Source: Imperialibacter roseus
GTDB lineage: Bacteria; Bacteroidota; Bacteroidia; Cytophagales; Cyclobacteriaceae
Length of the DNA stretch: 64,000 nucleotides
Assembly: GCF_032999765.1 (NCBI RefSeq)
Contig: NZ_CP136051.1
Location: forward strand, 744,001 to 808,000
Reading direction: 5' to 3'
The notes below the pieces were generated by a model. The model ran no database searches. It was given only the letters and a program-made list of their open reading frames with translations, and was not told the origin of the DNA. The position numbers were made by a program, and so were the translations under genes. Positions 62,175-64,000 of this stretch are shown in pieces (positions within the stretch are counted from its first letter, which is position 1; each line of letters begins with the position of its first letter).

Positions 62175-63368
62175 ATGAAGAAGAAAGTCTTATTGGCCTA
62201 TAGTGGAGGGCTTGATACCTCCTATTGTTTGATCTATTTGCAGTCGTTGGGTTACGAGGTGCATACGGCCTTAGCTGACACGGGAGGGTTTACCAAAGAG
62301 GAGTTGGATGTGTTGGCAACAAAGGCCATCAAACTTGGAGCGGCCAGCCACCAGGTGCTCAATATTGTGGAGGAGTACTATCAGGAGGGTATCAGGTTTC
62401 TGCTGTATGGCAACGTACTGAAGAATCAGGCTTATCCACTGTCTGTGAGTGCGGAGCGGGTTTTTCAGGCCAGGGCTATTGCCAGGCTGGCTAATCAGCT
62501 GAATGTGGATGCGATTGCCCATGGTTCTACCGGCGCTGGCAACGACCAGGTTCGCTTCGACCTTGTTTTTCAGGCGCTTTGCCCAGGCAAGGAGATCATA
62601 GCACCGATAAGGGAGAAAAAACTTAGCCGGGAGGAAGAAATCCAATTCCTGAAAGAGCACAAGGTTGAGATGAACTTCGATAAGGCCCTTTACTCAGTAA
62701 ACCAGGGGCTTTGGGGTACGTCAGTGGGAGGAAAGGAAACGCTTGGCTCTAACGGCTTTTTACCCGAGGAAGCTTTCCCAAGCAAGGTGACTGAGTCGGC
62801 GTCAAAGTCCATTGTCATTGAATTTGAGAAGGGGCAGCCAGTTGGGTTGGATGGGAAGAAAATGAAACCCGTGGAAGTTATCAAAGCGCTCAATGCGCTG
62901 GGCGGTAGCTACGGTATAGGAAGAGACATTCACGTGGGCGATACAATATTAGGCATCAAGGGAAGGGTTGGTTTTGAAGCGCCGGCACCGGCCATTCTCA
63001 TCAAAGCCCATCAGGGACTTGAGAAGCATGTGCTGAGTAAATTTCAGCTTCAGATCAAAGAACAACAATCACTGTGGTATGGACAGCTGATGCATGAAGG
63101 CCTTTGGCTGGATCCGGCATGCCGCAATTTGGAGGCCTTTCTGGAAAGCTCTCAGGCAAGGGTAACGGGTAAAGTCTTCGTGGTGCTGGCTCCCTATCGT
63201 TTTCAGGTGCATGGTATCGAGTCGAAGTTTGACTTGATGAACAATCTGTTTGGTAAGTACGGAGAAATGAACAGTCTTTGGTCGGCAGACGATGCAAAGG
63301 GCTTCGCCAAAATATTTGGCGTGCAACAAATGATCATTCAAAAAGTTGGGGAGCATGCCGGAGAGTAA
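62175..63368 (+). CDS. argG: Argininosuccinate synthase
   Basis: The 397-residue enzyme joins citrulline and aspartate with ATP. It shows the N-type ATP-pyrophosphatase loop AYSGGLDTSY near the start, and AHGSTGAGNDQVRFD and SVNQGLWGTSVGG further on, which bind ATP and substrates. Its C-terminus overlaps argC by 14 bp. The N-acetyltransferase gene is upstream. Confidence 0.95.
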   Translation: MKKKVLLAYSGGLDTSYCLIYLQSLGYEVHTALADTGGFTKEELDVLATKAIKLGAASHQVLNIVEEYYQEGIRFLLYGNVLKNQAYPLSVSAERVFQARAIARLANQLNVDAIAHGSTGAGNDQVRFDLVFQALCPGKEIIAPIREKKLSREEEIQFLKEHKVEMNFDKALYSVNQGLWGTSVGGKETLGSNGFLPEEAFPSKVTESASKSIVIEFEKGQPVGLDGKKMKPVEVIKALNALGGSYGIGRDIHVGDTILGIKGRVGFEAPAPAILIKAHQGLEKHVLSKFQLQIKEQQSLWYGQLMHEGLWLDPACRNLEAFLESSQARVTGKVFVVLAPYRFQVHGIESKFDLMNNLFGKYGEMNSLWSADDAKGFAKIFGVQQMIIQKVGEHAGE

Positions 63369-64000
63369 AGAATTGAAGATAACAGCAGGTATATGGGGTG
63401 CTGCTGGCTACACTGCCGGAGAGCTTGTTCGGATACTCCTTAATCATCCCAAAGTGTCGCTCAGCCATTTGGTGAGCGAAAGCCAGGCTGGGTCACCTAT
63501 TACCAGTATCCACACCGATTTACTTGGAGAGACCGACCTGGTGTTTGCTGAGAAGTTTGACAGCTGGCCTGATGTCATTTTCTTGTGTAAGGGCCACGGC
63601 GCTTCGATCGGTTTTCTAAAAGAGCAGGCCATCCCTGAGTCAACCAAGGTGATAGACCTCAGTCATGACTTCCGGTTATCGTCCAACCCTCTGGGTTTTG
63701 TGTACGGACTTCCCGAGCTCAATGCCGATAAGGTGAAAAAAGCAAGACTGATTGCCAATCCGGGTTGTTTTGCTACAGCAATGGAATTGGCTCTGCTGCC
63801 AGCTGCTTCTGCTGGTCTGCTGAAAAGTGAAATACATATTTCCGGCATCACAGGGTCTACAGGAGCAGGCCAGTCGCTTAGCCCGACCAGCCATTTCACC
63901 TGGAGAGAAGGTAACATGTCTGCCTACAAAGTGATGGAGCACCAGCACCTGGCTGAAGTGGCTGAAACACTTTCTTTCGCTTCGCTGGCAGAGGTTCCAC
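63355..64000 (+). CDS. argC: N-acetyl-gamma-glutamyl-phosphate reductase, 3' truncated by window edge
   Basis: The frame starts at ATG 63355 and stays open to the window end, giving 215 codons. The NADPH loop is GIWGAAGYTAGEL and the catalytic cysteine is C138 in NPGCFATAMELALLP. SHDFRL and GITGSTGAGQSLSPTSHF follow, as in ArgC. It reduces the acylglutamyl phosphate to the semialdehyde in arginine synthesis. It overlaps argG by 14 bp, so translation is coupled. Confidence 0.95.
   Translation, partial: MPESKELKITAGIWGAAGYTAGELVRILLNHPKVSLSHLVSESQAGSPITSIHTDLLGETDLVFAEKFDSWPDVIFLCKGHGASIGFLKEQAIPESTKVIDLSHDFRLSSNPLGFVYGLPELNADKVKKARLIANPGCFATAMELALLPAASAGLLKSEIHISGITGSTGAGQSLSPTSHFTWREGNMSAYKVMEHQHLAEVAETLSFASLAEVP

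Noticed and set aside
1-64000. tRNA or rRNA genes
   Set aside because: No cloverleaf or rRNA-like stretch was seen by eye in the intergenic regions; a covariance-model search would settle this.

Overview
The window reads as a chromosomal segment of a Bacteroidota bacterium, most likely of the order Cytophagales. The evidence is a fused LpxC/FabZ protein, a PorX-type response regulator with a PglZ domain, a DUF4296 lipoprotein upstream of mutS2, a Bat-type DUF58/VWA cluster, Na+-NQR genes, an N-acetyltransferase-argG-argC cluster, the general lack of Shine-Dalgarno sequences, and -7 promoter elements of the TAnnTTT(G/C) type. No rRNA, tRNA, CRISPR array, prophage or intact insertion sequence was seen. 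The order assignment is inference from these family features.

Layout. 1-8.0 kb: the end of an unknown gene, a YceI-like protein, an outer-membrane barrel, then a leftward block (DUF2157 membrane protein, ABC-F ATPase, coiled-coil protein, lipid kinase, adenine deaminase) and a GxxExxY protein. 8.1-15.5 kb: an exported GH2 glycosidase, an Lrp regulator with a partner gene, and a large lipoprotein dehydrogenase with HEAT repeats and cytochrome c. 15.7-19.7 kb: a sugar-acid cluster (GntP permease, exported mannonate-dehydratase homologue, glucarate dehydratase). 19.7-23.7 kb: two small haem-binding proteins, a DUF1801 protein, and a small protein in an operon with a TPR histidine kinase. 23.9-30.2 kb: an overlapping AddA/AddB-like helicase-nuclease pair. 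30.2-31.7 kb: a DUF4382 lipoprotein gene and, upstream of it, a candidate micro-gene that shares its promoter box and 3' flank. 31.8-36.2 kb: DUF423 protein, YggS, GH3-family protein and an ECF sigma factor. 36.3-43.6 kb: a 16-residue-repeat surface protein, a short Bat cluster, DUF4296 protein and MutS2. 43.7-47.6 kb: lpxD-lpxC/fabZ-lpxA with an orphan ABC ATPase. 47.6-52.7 kb: HD hydrolase, porX, tsaE, ald and a DUF4287 protein. 52.9-55.8 kb: unknown small proteins, cmk and ispH. 55.9-61.2 kb: nqrABCDE without nqrF, then a DUF502 protein. 61.5-64 kb: the start of the arginine operon.

How it fits together: most of the window is housekeeping (lipid A synthesis, DNA repair, isoprenoid and arginine synthesis, sodium-pumping respiration). 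The accessory parts are sugar-acid use, exported redox proteins and type IX secretion control through PorX. The most unusual local structure is the duplicated promoter / coding region / 26-bp element / hairpin architecture around the DUF4382 gene (30.2-31.7 kb). A 15-codon ORF there ends exactly as far from the shared element as the full gene does. The second notable point is the NQR operon that stops before nqrF.
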